Positions 63,368 to 64,000 of a stretch of 64,000 nt of DNA are shown one piece after another. This DNA comes from a virus. Every line of letters begins with the position of its first letter. Positions within the stretch are counted from its first letter, which is position 1. The position numbers and the translations under genes are program-made. The notes under the pieces were generated by a model, which worked only from the letters and a program-made list of their open reading frames with translations, did not search any database and was not told where the DNA came from. The stretch lies in the IMG/VR virus record IMGVR_UViG_3300034096_001618, positions 1 to 64,000 of that record; one strand, 5' to 3'.

Positions 63368-64000
63368 AGTTTATCTATAGTTGCTCCAACATTTTTATTT
63401 TTAACAGCAGCCGCTATTAATCCCTTAAAAAGAGGCGAAGCTGATAACAAACGAGACTTAAATTCAGGATGCGCCTGAGCGCCAATAAAATAAGGATGAA
63501 TAGAATTATCCATTTCCATGATTTCTACCAGCCCCGATCCTGTACTTGCTCCAGAAACATGAAATCCTTTTTTTGAATACTGCTCAATAAACTCGGGATT
63601 TACCTCATACCTGTGCCTATGACGCTCATTAATTATTTTATTTCCATACAACTCTAAAGCCAAACTTTCTTTCTTTAATTCACATTCATAAGAGCCAAGC
63701 CTCATATTAGCCGACTTCTTCTCTAATTTTTCCTGACCATCAACAAAATGAACAACAGGATATTTGGTTTCTTTGTTAAACTCTAAACTGTTGGCATCTT
63801 CCATTAAACAAACATGTCTCGCAAATTCAATAACTGCCATTTGTAAACCCAAACAAATCCCCAAGAAAGGAATTTTTCTTTCTCGAACATATTGTATAGC
63901 TTTAATTTTTCCTTCTGTACCACGGTTATCAAAGCCACCGGGAACAACTATCCCATCCAATCCTTCAAAATACTTATGAAGACCACGACTGTCTTTGTAT
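63364..64000 (-). CDS. pyrG: CTP synthase, C-terminal glutaminase part (truncated by window end)
   Basis: About 211 residues of a CTP synthase: the glutaminase domain with DGIVVPGGFDNRGTEGK, catalytic Cys in FLGICLGLQMAV, and the His/Glu pair in IGAQAHPEFKSR, plus NERHRHRYEVNP. The N-terminal synthetase domain lies beyond the window. The enzyme makes CTP from UTP, ATP and glutamine; it would enlarge the host's pyrimidine pool for phage DNA/RNA synthesis. It appears not to be a truncated GATase-only gene because the frame is open to the end. Coupled to the downstream leader-bearing gene. Confidence 0.9.
   Translation of the reverse strand, partial: YKDSRGLHKYFEGLDGIVVPGGFDNRGTEGKIKAIQYVRERKIPFLGICLGLQMAVIEFARHVCLMEDANSLEFNKETKYPVVHFVDGQEKLEKKSANMRLGSYECELKKESLALELYGNKIINERHRHRYEVNPEFIEQYSKKGFHVSGASTGSGLVEIMEMDNSIHPYFIGAQAHPEFKSRLLSASPLFKGLIAAAVKNKNVGATIDKL

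Noticed and set aside
1-64000. tRNA genes, integrase, attachment sites, insertion sequences and replication origin
   Set aside because: Looked for typical T-loop motifs, transposase or integrase-like proteins and repeated ends; none was convincing by eye. A tRNA scan would be needed to exclude them.

Overview
This AT-rich 64 kb window is almost certainly part of a large, distantly T4-like myovirus genome. Genes are dense and on both strands, many start codons overlap the preceding stop (ATGA, TAATG), and convergent gene ends are often separated by strong hairpin terminators. Recognisable T4-type proteins are neck proteins gp13 (36634-37503, minus) and gp14 (44932-45474), tail sheath terminator gp15 (47561-48547), sheath gp18 (48767-51151), two tail tube gp19 copies (51185-51778, 51850-52353), the late sigma factor gp55 (52735-53280, minus) and a gp26-type baseplate hub assembly protein (55839-56984). 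The T4 order 13-14-15-18-19 survives, but gp13 is inverted and two giant genes of about 970 codons lie between gp13 and gp14. No terminase, capsid, polymerase, tRNA or CRISPR is visible. Several accessory proteins resemble planctomycete-type proteins from memory, so the host may be a planctomycete; this is inference only.

Layout. 1-5 kb: small virion-like proteins, a secreted Cys-rich protein, a LAGLIDADG endonuclease and two proteins with a shared N-terminal tag. 5-10.6 kb: a large multi-module virion protein, a secreted trypsin-like protease, a Dam-type methylase and a run of small proteins. 10.6-16.2 kb: a glycan cassette (GH130-like, DegT aminotransferase, SAM methyltransferase, glycosyltransferase, NeuD/PglD acetyltransferase, pyruvyltransferase-like) plus a decayed second GH130-like fragment. 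16.2-23.8 kb: a membrane (holin-like) protein overlapping a subtilase, an McsA/UVR-like zinc protein, a tail-fibre-like protein, an amidoligase/hydrolase operon, a prim-pol and a sugar epimerase. 23.8-36.5 kb: repeat-rich acidic zinc protein, LolA-like protein, TPR-glycosyltransferase, a GT8 enzyme and many proteins with capsid-targeting-like N-termini, including a putative metallopeptidase. 36.6-57.9 kb: neck, tail and hub genes, gp55. 58-61 kb: MoxR AAA+ ATPase with a VWA/metallopeptidase-like partner. 61-64 kb: PD-(D/E)XK nuclease-like protein, a class II glutamine amidotransferase, a capsid-targeted small protein and CTP synthase (cut by the window end).

The most striking theme is that about twenty otherwise unrelated proteins begin with a short 'M-K-x-[FY]-x-x-[FWY]-L' peptide, often followed by a T4 gp21-type cleavage site ([LI]-x-E). 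This matches the capsid-targeting sequence of T4 internal proteins (for example MKTYQEFIAE). The phage may package a very large set of proteins inside its head, including a protease, giant helical proteins and membrane-active pairs, for delivery into the host. Two translation oddities also stand out: a strong candidate -1 ribosomal frameshift that extends the gp26-like hub protein (56939-57166), and an amidotransferase whose catalytic Cys2 forces an ATT start codon (62713-62715) next to a short overlapping leader ORF.
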